In this document: one piece after another, positions 17,930 to 26,415 of the stretch
Layout: every line of letters starts with the position of its first letter
How positions within the stretch are numbered: position 1 is the stretch's first letter
Assembly (NCBI GenBank): GCA_958439195.1
Contig: OY288162.1
Location: 1 to 57,828, forward strand
Length of the DNA: 57,828 bases
Direction of reading: 5' to 3'
Source: an uncultured Paracoccaceae bacterium
GTDB taxonomy: Bacteria > Pseudomonadota > Alphaproteobacteria > Rhodobacterales > Rhodobacteraceae
The notes under the pieces: model-generated
What the model saw: the letters and a program-made list of their open reading frames with translations, nothing else
Databases searched by the model: none
What the model was told of the DNA's origin: nothing
Made by a program: the position numbers and the translations under genes

Positions 17930-18670
17930 ATGACCATGCGCCTCAAGGGCAAAACCGCCTTCTGCACCGCCTCGGGCGCCGGGATCGGCCTCGCCACCGC
18001 CCGCGCCTTCAAGGCCGAAGGCGCGCGCGTCATCGCCACCGACATCAACACCAACGCCGTCGCCGCCCTTCAGGCCGAAGGGATCGAAGCGCATCGCCTC
18101 GATGTGACCGACGCTGCCGCCATCGCCGCCATCGCCAAACTGGCAGGCCCGGTGGACATCCTGTTCAACTGCGCAGGCTTCGTCCACAGCGGCACCATCC
18201 TGGAATGTGAGGAAAAGGATTTCGACTTTTCGGTCGAATTGAACGTGAAATCGCTCTACCGCGTCACCCGCGCCTTTCTGCCCGCAATGCTGGACAATGG
18301 CGGCGGGTCGATCATCAACATCGCCTCGGTCGCATCATCAATCATCGCCGCCCCCAACCGCTTCGTTTACGGCGCGACCAAGGCCGCCGTCATCGGCATC
18401 ACCAAATCCATCGCCGCCGATTACGTGACGCGGGGCATCCGCTGCAACGCGATCTGCCCGGCCACCGTTGAATCCCCGTCATTGGAACAGCGTCTGCGCG
18501 ACACCGGCGACTACGCCGCCGCCCGCGCCGCATTCATCGCGCGCCAGCCGATGGGCCGAATCGGCCAACCCGAAGAAATCGCCCACCTTGCGGTCTACCT
18601 CGCATCAGACGAATCCGCATTCCTGTCGGGTCAGGCCATCAGCATCGATGGTGGCTGGACCAACATCTGA
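17930..18670 (+). CDS. SDR-family oxidoreductase, DHRS6/2-keto-3-deoxyfuconate dehydrogenase-like
   Basis: A 246-residue short-chain dehydrogenase with the variant cofactor loop TASGAGIG, in which the first glycine is alanine. That variant, with NCAG, YGATK, RCNAICPATVESPS and FLSGQAISIDGGW, places it near the DHRS6 / type 2 hydroxybutyrate dehydrogenase and 2-keto-3-deoxy-L-fuconate dehydrogenase group. Substrate remains open. It ends just before a bidirectional hairpin shared with the convergent PLP lyase gene. Confidence 0.78.
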   Translation: MTMRLKGKTAFCTASGAGIGLATARAFKAEGARVIATDINTNAVAALQAEGIEAHRLDVTDAAAIAAIAKLAGPVDILFNCAGFVHSGTILECEEKDFDFSVELNVKSLYRVTRAFLPAMLDNGGGSIINIASVASSIIAAPNRFVYGATKAAVIGITKSIAADYVTRGIRCNAICPATVESPSLEQRLRDTGDYAAARAAFIARQPMGRIGQPEEIAHLAVYLASDESAFLSGQAISIDGGWTNI

Positions 18671-18686
18671 CCCCCGACCAGCCGCT

Positions 18687-18705
18687 GATTTTTCGCAGAA
18701 AAATC
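18687..18705. terminator. Bidirectional terminator hairpin
   Basis: A perfect inverted repeat, GATTTTTC-gca-GAAAAATC, lies between the convergent SDR (plus) and PLP lyase (minus) genes. The A/T-rich stem gives U-rich 3' ends on both strands. Confidence 0.65.
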
Positions 18706-18740
18706 GCCCTGAAAACGCCTTGCCGGCGGTTCTTGGCCCG

Positions 18741-19856
18741 TCAGACCGCGTCCAGCGCCCCGGAAATCCCGTCCCACAGCGGCTCCACCGGCTCCACCCC
18801 GATGGACAGCCGCAAGAACCCCTCCGGCACCGCATCCCCCCACCGCGCCCGCCGTTCCCCGGCCGAATGGGTGGACCCGAACGATGTCGTCCGCGCCATG
18901 AACGGGCAGGCCGCCAGAAAGGCTTCTGCCACCTCGGCATTCGCCAGCGTCATCCCGATCAGGAACCCGAACCCCCGCGCTTGCCGCGCCGTCACCGCAT
19001 GGGACGGATCCCCCGGCAGCCCCGGATAGCGCAAGGCCCGTACCTTGGGATGCCCCGCCAACCGTTCCGCCACCACCTGCGCGCTGGCACACATCCGCGA
19101 CAGGCGCAGTTCCAGCGTCTCGATCCCGCGATGCACCAGCCAGGCCTCGAACGCCCCCGGCACCGCACCCGACAGCTTTCGCCAATCCCGCACCTTCTGC
19201 ATCAGGCCCGCATCGCGCCCCGCCACATGGCCGAACAACACATCCGAATGGCCCCCCGGCGCCTTGGTATCCGCCGCCACCACCAGATCGGCCCCCAGGT
19301 CCAGGGGGCGCTGCAACACCGCCGTCATCGTGGTATTGTCCACGATCACCACCGCCCCCGCCGCCTTGGCCCGCGCCGCCACAAGCGCGATGTCGCACAC
19401 CTCAAGCCCCGGATTGGACGGTGTTTCGATATACACAATCCCCGCCCCGGCAAAATCCGCCGCCGCCATCTCCAGCGTCGGCACATAATCCACCGTCACG
19501 CCAAAAGGCCGCAGGAACTGTTCCGCAAACAACCGCACGGTGTAATACCCATCCGATGGCAGGATCACCCGCTTGCCCGGCACCACCGCCGCAAAAAGCG
19601 CGGCTGAGATCGCGGCCATCCCGGATGGAAAGCTGACACAAGGCGCACCCTCCAGCACCGCCATCTGCGCCTCTACCTCTTCCCAGGTGGGCATGGACAT
19701 CCGGCCATAAATGAACCCGCCCACATCTGACCGGGGCAGATGATAGGTCGCGGCACTTACCAAAGGGGGCGTGACAGGGTCGCCCTGTTCCAGCCGCGCC
19801 GCACGGTGGTGCAGCAATTCGGCAAAGCGGCGGTCATCGTCATTTCGGATGGTCAT
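18741..19856 (-). CDS. Cys/Met-metabolism PLP-dependent lyase (cystathionine beta-lyase-like)
   Basis: A 371-residue fold-type I PLP enzyme of the cystathionine gamma-synthase/lyase family. The start at 19856 follows AAGGAGA with ideal spacing. The PLP lysine is K198 in ADTKAPGGHSD; most relatives have TKYxxGHSD, so the residue after the lysine is changed from tyrosine to alanine. Other landmarks are FPSGMAAISAAL, YIETPSNPG and DNTTMTAVLQRPLDLGAD. It is the last gene of the minus-strand operon that includes mttB and the aldehyde dehydrogenase, so it may remove a sulfur or other beta-substituent in that pathway rather than serve methionine synthesis. Confidence 0.8.
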   Translation of the reverse strand: MTIRNDDDRRFAELLHHRAARLEQGDPVTPPLVSAATYHLPRSDVGGFIYGRMSMPTWEEVEAQMAVLEGAPCVSFPSGMAAISAALFAAVVPGKRVILPSDGYYTVRLFAEQFLRPFGVTVDYVPTLEMAAADFAGAGIVYIETPSNPGLEVCDIALVAARAKAAGAVVIVDNTTMTAVLQRPLDLGADLVVAADTKAPGGHSDVLFGHVAGRDAGLMQKVRDWRKLSGAVPGAFEAWLVHRGIETLELRLSRMCASAQVVAERLAGHPKVRALRYPGLPGDPSHAVTARQARGFGFLIGMTLANAEVAEAFLAACPFMARTTSFGSTHSAGERRARWGDAVPEGFLRLSIGVEPVEPLWDGISGALDAV

Positions 19857-19910
19857 CGGCGGGTCTCCTTTACCCGCCGAACCTGTCCCGCCGCGCGGCA
19901 AAGCGCAAGG

Positions 19911-20810
19911 TCACTCCAGCCGCGCCGGGAACCCTTCGGCCCGCAGATCGGTGCCCAGCGCATCTTCCAGCAGCTTCACGATCTGTGTCGATTGCGCCGA
20001 CCCGCCGTAGACCGCCTTTCCCTTCATGAAGGTCTGGTTGGTCATCGCAGCCAGATCCAGCGGCACCCCGAATTCGCGCCCGAACCCCATCGCAAATCCC
20101 AGATCCTTCAACGCCAGATCCATCGAAAACGCGATGTCATAGCTGCCGTTCAAAATCAGTTGCCCCTCCGTCTCATGCACAAAGGAACTGCCCGATGATG
20201 CGGCAATCGCTTCCCACGCGGTCTTAAGGTCCAACCCGCCCCGCTTGGCCAGCATCAGCGCCTCGCCATCCGCGACCAGATGGATGAAGGCCAGCATATT
20301 GGTAATCACCTTGATCACCGCCGCACTGCCCAAAGGCCCCATGTGGAAAATGCGGTTCCCGATCGCCTCCAGCGCGGGTTTGTGCATCTCGAACAACTCG
20401 GCATCGCCGCCGACCAGCACGGTGATCTCGCCCCGCGCGGCCAGATGCACACCGCCGGTCACGGGTGCCTCCAAAAGCCGCACGCCGCCCGTTCGCGCCA
20501 ACCCCGCCAGCCGCAGAATATCATCCCGCCCCAGCGTCGAGTTTTCGATCCAGGTCGCCCCCGGCTTCATCTCGGTCATCAGTTGCGCCAGCACCGCTTC
20601 GGATACGGCAGGCGACGGCAGGCAGGTGAACACATGGTCCACCTGCGCCGCCACCTCGGCCGGGCTGGCGGCCACACTGGCCCCCATCGCCCGGTGCCGT
20701 TCCGCCAGCGCCGGATCGCGGTCATGGACCACAACCTGATGCCCTGCCCGGATCAGGCTCGCCGCAAGATGCCCACCCAGATTGCCCAGGCCCACATACC
20801 CGTATTTCAT
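19911..20810 (-). CDS. NAD(P)-dependent beta-hydroxyacid dehydrogenase family protein
   Basis: A 299-residue member of the 3-hydroxyisobutyrate / tartronate-semialdehyde / glyoxylate reductase family. It has the GLGNLGG cofactor loop, the substrate-binding segment EAPVTGG and the catalytic lysine K167 in GSAAVIKVITNML. It starts four bases inside the end of the aldehyde dehydrogenase gene (overlap 20807-20810), so the two are translationally coupled and probably act on consecutive aldehyde/alcohol intermediates. The exact substrate is unknown. Confidence 0.85.
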   Translation of the reverse strand: MKYGYVGLGNLGGHLAASLIRAGHQVVVHDRDPALAERHRAMGASVAASPAEVAAQVDHVFTCLPSPAVSEAVLAQLMTEMKPGATWIENSTLGRDDILRLAGLARTGGVRLLEAPVTGGVHLAARGEITVLVGGDAELFEMHKPALEAIGNRIFHMGPLGSAAVIKVITNMLAFIHLVADGEALMLAKRGGLDLKTAWEAIAASSGSSFVHETEGQLILNGSYDIAFSMDLALKDLGFAMGFGREFGVPLDLAAMTNQTFMKGKAVYGGSAQSTQIVKLLEDALGTDLRAEGFPARLE

Positions 20811-22237
20811 TTCCCGTGACCCACGATTGCCTTCACCTCGCAGAAATCATGGATGCCCCAATCGGCATATTCCCGACCGTTGCCCGATTGTTTGTATCCG
20901 CCGAACGGCGCAAACGTATCCCAGGCCGGATAGTTCAGGCTCACCTGCCCCGCCCGCATCCGCCGCCCCACGGCAATCGCCTCGGGCGTTGGTCCCTGCA
21001 CATAAGCAGCAAGGCCATAGACGGTGTCATTGGCCATCTCCACCGCGTGATCCACCGAATCGTAACCGATCACCGCAAGGACAGGCCCAAAGATTTCCTC
21101 ACGCGCGATGGTCATGTCATTGGTCACATGGCCAAAAATGGTGGGTCGCGCAAACCAGCCCCGGTTCAACCCGGCAGGCCGCCCGGTTCCACCCGTCACC
21201 AGCGTGGCCCCCTCGTCGATCCCCTTCTGGATCAAACCCTGCACCTTGTCGAAATGCATCTTGGAAATCAGCGGCCCCATCGTCACAGCCGGATCGTTGG
21301 GGTCGCCCACCACAACCGCCTCGGCGGCCTCTTTCGCAACGGCCAGCGCCTCATCCATCCGCGCCATTGGCACGAACATCCGCGTGGGCGCATCGCAGGA
21401 TTGCCCGGTATTGCCAAAGCACCCCTCGACCCCGCCCTTCACCGCCGCCGCCAGATCGGCGCCCGGCAGGATGATGTTGGCCGATTTGCCGCCCAGTTCC
21501 TGCGCCACGCGCTTTACCGTCGGGGCGGCCGCCGCCGCCACCGCCGTGCCGGCACGGGTGGACCCGGTAAAGGACACCATGTCCACCTCGGGATGCGCCG
21601 AAATCCGCGCGCCCACCTCCGGCCCGGTGCCGTTGACCATGTTGAACACGCCCGCAGGCACCCCTGCCGCATGGCAAACTTCTGCAAACAGCACACCCGA
21701 CAGCGGCGCAATCTCGGACGGCTTCAACACCATCGTGCATCCCGCCGCAATCGCCGGGCCGACCTTGCAGGCGATCTGGTTCATCGGCCAGTTCCACGGC
21801 GTGATCAGCGCGCAAACCCCGATCCCTTCGCGGATCAGCAGCGTATCGCCGCGCATTTCTTCCCAATGGAATTCTTTTGCCGCCTTGATCGTCGATTCCA
21901 GATGCACCTGCCCGGCCCAAGCCTGCGCCTCACGCGCCCAGGCCATCGGCGCACCCATCTCGGTGCTCATCGCCACCGCGAATTCCTCATAGCGTGCGTT
22001 ATATTCGGCCAGGATACGCTCCAACAACGCGATCCGCTCTTCCGCCGACCAGGCGGAAAAGGCCGGAAACGCCGCCCGCGCCGCCAGAATGGCCCGGTCC
22101 GCATCGGCCACCGACCCCAAGGCCACCTGCGCCACAATCTCCTCATTCGCCGGATTCTCGACACCGATCGCCGTGCCACCCAGCGGGGCCACCCATTCAC
22201 CGTTGATGTAGAACTTGGAAAGGTTCGCGTAAGTCAT
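20807..22237 (-). CDS. Aldehyde dehydrogenase family protein
   Basis: A 476-residue NAD(P)+-dependent aldehyde dehydrogenase, start at 22237 behind GAGGGA. The catalytic cysteine is C281 (GNTGQSC) and the general base E247 (QELGGKS). PWNWP, FTGSTRAG and EEIFGPVL are also present. It starts seven bases after the mttB stop. In this operon it could oxidise an aldehyde left after demethylation or side-chain cleavage of a methylated amine. Confidence 0.9.
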   Translation of the reverse strand: MTYANLSKFYINGEWVAPLGGTAIGVENPANEEIVAQVALGSVADADRAILAARAAFPAFSAWSAEERIALLERILAEYNARYEEFAVAMSTEMGAPMAWAREAQAWAGQVHLESTIKAAKEFHWEEMRGDTLLIREGIGVCALITPWNWPMNQIACKVGPAIAAGCTMVLKPSEIAPLSGVLFAEVCHAAGVPAGVFNMVNGTGPEVGARISAHPEVDMVSFTGSTRAGTAVAAAAAPTVKRVAQELGGKSANIILPGADLAAAVKGGVEGCFGNTGQSCDAPTRMFVPMARMDEALAVAKEAAEAVVVGDPNDPAVTMGPLISKMHFDKVQGLIQKGIDEGATLVTGGTGRPAGLNRGWFARPTIFGHVTNDMTIAREEIFGPVLAVIGYDSVDHAVEMANDTVYGLAAYVQGPTPEAIAVGRRMRAGQVSLNYPAWDTFAPFGGYKQSGNGREYADWGIHDFCEVKAIVGHGK

Positions 22238-22244
22238 TGTTCCC

Positions 22245-23804
22245 TCACCGGAAATAGATGTTGAATCGGGCGCGGATGGCGGCATCGATCTCTGGATCGA
22301 CCACGCATCCGGCCTTGGCCAGTATGTCATTCTTGCGCCGGATTGCCGTATCCAGCAACAAGGGTTTCCCGGCTTCGTTCCATTCCTTCGGGCTCATCCG
22401 GTTGGCCGCGTTGGGATAGATGTATTCCGTCTGCATCAGGCTCAGGGTCTGGTCCGACCCCAGGTAATGGCCTGGTCCACCCAGACAGACCTGCTTCATC
22501 GCCTCGATGCTGGTGGAATCCTCGGTCACATCAATCCCGCGCACCAACCGCATCGCCTGCCCCAGCAGATCGTCGCCCAGCACCAGGCTTTCCAGACAGA
22601 AGCCCAGCAGCGAGGCATGCATCCCCACCGCCTCATAGCACATGTTCAGGCCCGCAAGGCCCGCCAGCGAATTGGTGATCCCCTGCTCCCACCCGGCCTG
22701 CATATCGGGCAGTTTCGAATCCGAAATCCCGCTCGCCGCCCCCCCCGGCAGGTCATAGAAGCGGTGCATCTGCGCGCAGCCCGCCGTCAGCAACGCCTGT
22801 TCGGCAGACCCGCCCGACATCGCCCCCGTCCGCAAGTCGCTCACAAACGGCCAGGTGCCAAAGATCGCGGGCGCGCCCTTCTTGATGGCGTTGACATAGA
22901 CCACGCCTGCCAGACATTCCGCCACCGCCTGCACGATGGTCAGCGCGATGGGCGCAGGCGCCGTCGCCCCCGCCTGCCCGGCGCTCAAAAGCAGCATGGG
23001 CATGCCGCGCCGGATGCAATCCTCCATCGTGATGCAGGATTCCTCGGCAAACTTCATCGGCGGCACGACAAAGCAGTTGGAGTTGCTGACAAACGGCCGC
23101 TCCAGCCACTTCTCCTCACCCCCCGCAACCATGTAGAGCATCTCAAAGCAATCCGCGACGTGGCTTGGATCGCTGAACGATGTCCCCACATGTTTCTTCG
23201 TGCCCGCAAGACAGCCATACAGCGTGTTCAGGTCCATTTCGCGGTTGTCCATCACATCGCGGCAGACCATCGTGCGCTGATAGAAATGGATGTTGTCCAG
23301 ATTATCCACCAACCGCGCCGCATCATACAGGTCCTGCGCGGTGGATTCGCGATAGTCCAGCGTGATCGGGTCCACGATATGCACCGCCGCCCCCGCCGTG
23401 CCGTAATGCACCTTCGTCCCCGACAGTTCCAGATCATGCCGGGGGTCGCGGGCGTAAAGCGTGATGTCACGCGCCGCCACCGTCAGCATGTCCTCGACCA
23501 GCGCGCGGGGAAAGCGGATGCGCCCGTCATCCCCCAGGATCGCCCCCGCCCCGGTCAGGATCTCCACCCCCGAAGGCGGGGCCTGGCTCAACCCGATCAC
23601 CTCCAACGCCTCCAGCGCCGATTCATGGATTTTCGCCACCCCGGCTTCGGTCAGGGGCTTGTATTGCCCCCCCGACATGCCGCCGCGCACGGGGCGCACA
23701 TTTTCGGCCAATGGGGCCGACCGCAACGCCACCCGCGCCGACCGCCCGCCCGATCGCCCGGAAACACGCCGTGTGGGTTCGCACACCTCGCCGATATCGC
23801 TCAT
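22245..23804 (-). CDS. MttB-superfamily methyltransferase, non-pyrrolysine type
   Basis: A 519-residue protein of the trimethylamine methyltransferase superfamily, start at 23804 (MSDIGEVCEPTRRVSGRSGG). The reading frame is continuous, with no in-frame amber codon, so it lacks pyrrolysine and belongs with the betaine-type enzymes; MtgB, MtcB and MtpB are characterised examples acting on glycine betaine, carnitine and proline betaine. Landmarks are VHYGTAGAAVHIVDP, GCLAGTKKHVGTSFSDP, LPGGAASGISDSKLPD and CLGGPGHYLGSDQTL. No corrinoid partner protein or reactivase gene is near. It lies between a DMGDH-like gene and the aldehyde dehydrogenase. Confidence 0.85.
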   Translation of the reverse strand: MSDIGEVCEPTRRVSGRSGGRSARVALRSAPLAENVRPVRGGMSGGQYKPLTEAGVAKIHESALEALEVIGLSQAPPSGVEILTGAGAILGDDGRIRFPRALVEDMLTVAARDITLYARDPRHDLELSGTKVHYGTAGAAVHIVDPITLDYRESTAQDLYDAARLVDNLDNIHFYQRTMVCRDVMDNREMDLNTLYGCLAGTKKHVGTSFSDPSHVADCFEMLYMVAGGEEKWLERPFVSNSNCFVVPPMKFAEESCITMEDCIRRGMPMLLLSAGQAGATAPAPIALTIVQAVAECLAGVVYVNAIKKGAPAIFGTWPFVSDLRTGAMSGGSAEQALLTAGCAQMHRFYDLPGGAASGISDSKLPDMQAGWEQGITNSLAGLAGLNMCYEAVGMHASLLGFCLESLVLGDDLLGQAMRLVRGIDVTEDSTSIEAMKQVCLGGPGHYLGSDQTLSLMQTEYIYPNAANRMSPKEWNEAGKPLLLDTAIRRKNDILAKAGCVVDPEIDAAIRARFNIYFR

Positions 23805-23812
23805 GCCCGTTG

Positions 23813-23837
23813 CCCCTTCATCTTGGCCCAAATACCC
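23813..23837 (-). repeat. Intergenic repeat, copy 3
   Basis: The plus strand from 23818 reads TCATCTTGGCCCAAATACCC, preceded by CCCCT. With two mismatches it repeats copy 1 (1147-1172). It lies between the mttB start and the preceding DMGDH-like gene, oriented opposite to transcription, unlike copies 1 and 2. Confidence 0.7.
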
Positions 23838-23892
23838 AATTCCATTCGCATCCTCCCACGCGCCCCTTGCAGGGTGCGCACCCCCAGCCGGA

Positions 23893-26337
23893 TCAATCCC
23901 TCACCCGCTCCGACTTCGGGTCATACATCGGCACCAGCGACGCGACGGCCTTGTGCCGCACCCCCGCCACCTCGATCTCATAGCCGGACGCCAGCACCGC
24001 CTCGGCAGTTTCCCCCGCGCAGGGCACATAGCCCATGCCGATCGCACCCCCCAGGAAATGCCCGTAATTCCCACTGGTCACCGGACCCACGATCTGTCCG
24101 TCCCGCACGATCGCCTCGTTGTGGAACAGCATGACCTCCGGGTCTTCCATGCGGAACTGCACCATCCGCCGCGCCAGCCCCGCCTCTTGCTTGCGCAGCA
24201 CCGCCTCGCGCCCGATGAACCCAACCTTCTGCTTGGCGACGGTAAAGCCCAAGCCCGCCTCCAGCACATGATCCTCATCGGTGATGTCATGGCCCCAATG
24301 GCGATAGGCCTTCTCGATCCGGCAACTGTCCAGCGTGTGCAGCCCGCACAGCCGCAACCCCAGCCCCTCACCCGCCGCCTCCAGTGCCTCGAACACATGG
24401 GCGGTCTGGTCGGAACTGACATACAGCTCCCACCCCAATTCGCCCACATAGGTCACCCGATGCGCACGGGCCAATCCCATGCCCACCTCAACCTCCCGTG
24501 CCATCCCGAACGGATGCGCCGCGTTGGAAAAATCATCCGGGGAAACCCGCGCCATCAGATCGCGCGCCTTCGGCCCCATCACGCACAAAACGGATTCCGC
24601 CGCCGTCACATCAGTGATGACCGCGAACTCCTCCCCCAGACAGCGCCGCAGCCACGCCAGATTGCGCTGCAACGTCGCCCCCGGCACCACCAGCAGATAG
24701 GCCGTCTCCGACAGGCGCGTCACCGTCAGGTCCGCTTCGATCCCGCCGCGTTGGTTCAGCAACATCGTATAGACGATGCGCCCCACGGGCACATCCACCT
24801 CGGCCGAACAGACCCGGTTCAGAAAGGCCGCTGCATCCCGCCCCTCCACCCGGATCTTGCCAAAGGACGTCATGTCGAACAGGCCCACCCCGTTCCGCAC
24901 CGCCAGATGCTCATCCTTCTGGTTCTCGAACCAGTTCTGCCGCCCCCAGTTATACTGATATTCCCGCGCCTCGCCCGGCCTGGCGAACCAATTCGCCCGT
25001 TCCCACCCGGCCGCTTCGCCGAACACCGCACCGCGCGCCTTCAGATACTCATGGATCGGCGACCGCCGCACGCCCCTTGACGTGACAAACTGACGATAGG
25101 GGAAATGGTCCGCATAAAGCAGCCCCAGCGTCTCGCTCACCCGCTCCTTCAAATAGGCCCGGTTGCGCTGGAACGGCTGCGCGCGGCGAATATCCACCTC
25201 CCACAGGTCAAAGGGTGGCTCGCCTTCGGTGATCCAGGACGCCAGCGCCATCCCCGCCCCACCCGATCCGGCAATGCCCACGGAATTATACCCCGCCGCA
25301 ATCCAGTAGCCGCCCAATTCCGGCGCTTCGCCCAGATAATAGCGGTCATCCGGCGTGAAACTTTCCGGCCCATTGAAGAAGGTATGAATCCCCGCCGTCT
25401 CGAACAACGGCATCCGGTTCATCGCATGCTCCAGGATCGGCTGGAAATGATCCCAATCCTCGGGCAGCGTGTCGAACATGAAATCCTCGCGGATGCCCCC
25501 CATGCCCCAGGGCTTGGCCTTCGGCTCAAACGCCCCGATCATCATCTTGCCCGCATCGGACTTGTAATAGGCGCATTCATCCGGCACGCGCAGCACCGGA
25601 AGGTGGCCCAACCCGGCCACAGGTTCGGTGATCAGATAGAAATGCTCGCAGGCATGCAAAGGCAGCGACACCCCCGATTGTGCCGCCAAATCACGCCCCC
25701 ACATCCCCCCGCAGTTCACCACCACATCCGCCGCAATATGCCCCGGCTCGCCATCGGCAGAGATATAATCAACCCCCGTCACCCGACCCGCCGCTTGGCG
25801 GACACCCACAACCTTGGTATGCTCAAAGATCTGCGCCCCACGCATCCGCGCGCCTTTGGCCAGCGCCATGGCGATATTGGCCGGGTCGCATTGCCCATCC
25901 AGCGGCAGATGCACCGCCCCCACCACGTCCGACACATTCAGATGCGGATACATCTCTTTCACTTCGCTGGGCGAGATTTCGGCCACATCCACCCCAAAGA
26001 TGCGGGCCACCGTCGCTTGCCGCAGCAATTCCTCGCGCCGATGCTGGGTCAGGGCCACCGAAATGCTGCCCACCTGCCGCATCCCCGTAGCCACCCCCGT
26101 CTCCGCCTCCAGCTTCACATACAGATCGGCCGAATACTTCGCCAACCGCGTCATGTTGGCCGATCCGCGCAATTGCCCGATCAACCCCGCCGCGTGCCAC
26201 GTGGTCCCGGATGTCAACTGCTTGCGTTCCAGCAGCACCACATCCGTCCACCCAGCCTTAGCAAGATGATAGGCCACTGAACAGCCCGACACGCCCCCGC
26301 CGATGACCACGGCCCGCGCCTTGCCCGGAATACCCAT
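23893..26337 (-). CDS. FAD-dependent dehydrogenase with GcvT domains (DMGDH/sarcosine dehydrogenase-like) I
   Basis: An 814-residue fusion of a DAO-type FAD domain and a C-terminal GcvT/aminomethyltransferase pair, the architecture of dimethylglycine and sarcosine dehydrogenases. The dinucleotide site VIGGGVSGCS is at residues 11-20. TTWHAAG places the histidine for covalent FAD at H48. The C-terminal part has LLNQRGGIEADLTVTRL, TYVGELGWELYV and GLHTLDSCRIEKAYRHWG, as in folate-binding relatives that pass the oxidised methyl group to tetrahydrofolate. Start ATG 26337 (a GTG just before it is less likely). It is followed by mttB. Confidence 0.88.
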   Translation of the reverse strand: MGIPGKARAVVIGGGVSGCSVAYHLAKAGWTDVVLLERKQLTSGTTWHAAGLIGQLRGSANMTRLAKYSADLYVKLEAETGVATGMRQVGSISVALTQHRREELLRQATVARIFGVDVAEISPSEVKEMYPHLNVSDVVGAVHLPLDGQCDPANIAMALAKGARMRGAQIFEHTKVVGVRQAAGRVTGVDYISADGEPGHIAADVVVNCGGMWGRDLAAQSGVSLPLHACEHFYLITEPVAGLGHLPVLRVPDECAYYKSDAGKMMIGAFEPKAKPWGMGGIREDFMFDTLPEDWDHFQPILEHAMNRMPLFETAGIHTFFNGPESFTPDDRYYLGEAPELGGYWIAAGYNSVGIAGSGGAGMALASWITEGEPPFDLWEVDIRRAQPFQRNRAYLKERVSETLGLLYADHFPYRQFVTSRGVRRSPIHEYLKARGAVFGEAAGWERANWFARPGEAREYQYNWGRQNWFENQKDEHLAVRNGVGLFDMTSFGKIRVEGRDAAAFLNRVCSAEVDVPVGRIVYTMLLNQRGGIEADLTVTRLSETAYLLVVPGATLQRNLAWLRRCLGEEFAVITDVTAAESVLCVMGPKARDLMARVSPDDFSNAAHPFGMAREVEVGMGLARAHRVTYVGELGWELYVSSDQTAHVFEALEAAGEGLGLRLCGLHTLDSCRIEKAYRHWGHDITDEDHVLEAGLGFTVAKQKVGFIGREAVLRKQEAGLARRMVQFRMEDPEVMLFHNEAIVRDGQIVGPVTSGNYGHFLGGAIGMGYVPCAGETAEAVLASGYEIEVAGVRHKAVASLVPMYDPKSERVRD

Positions 26338-26382
26338 CACTTTTTGCCCTTCATCTGTTCCAAAACATCCTGCGGGGGGTCC

Positions 26383-26401
26383 GGGGGGCGCAAAGCCCCC
26401 C
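26383..26401 (-). terminator. GC-rich hairpin between the two DMGDH-like genes
   Basis: GGGGGGC-gcaaa-GCCCCCC forms a 7-bp stem in the 78-bp gap between the two flavoprotein genes. It lacks a clear U tract on the minus strand and may act as an attenuator or RNA-stability element. The same sequence theme recurs at 36476-36502 and, with a different loop, at 9013-9036. Confidence 0.45.
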
Positions 26402-26415
26402 AGTCCTGCCCGATC

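Noticed and set aside
22245..23804. Pyrrolysine-containing MttB
   Set aside because: The frame has no internal TAG, so there is no pyrrolysine codon.
22467..25080. Very long plus-strand frames opposite mttB and the DMGDH-like gene
   Set aside because: They are antisense to well-supported genes and have His/Arg/Pro-rich, motif-free sequences.
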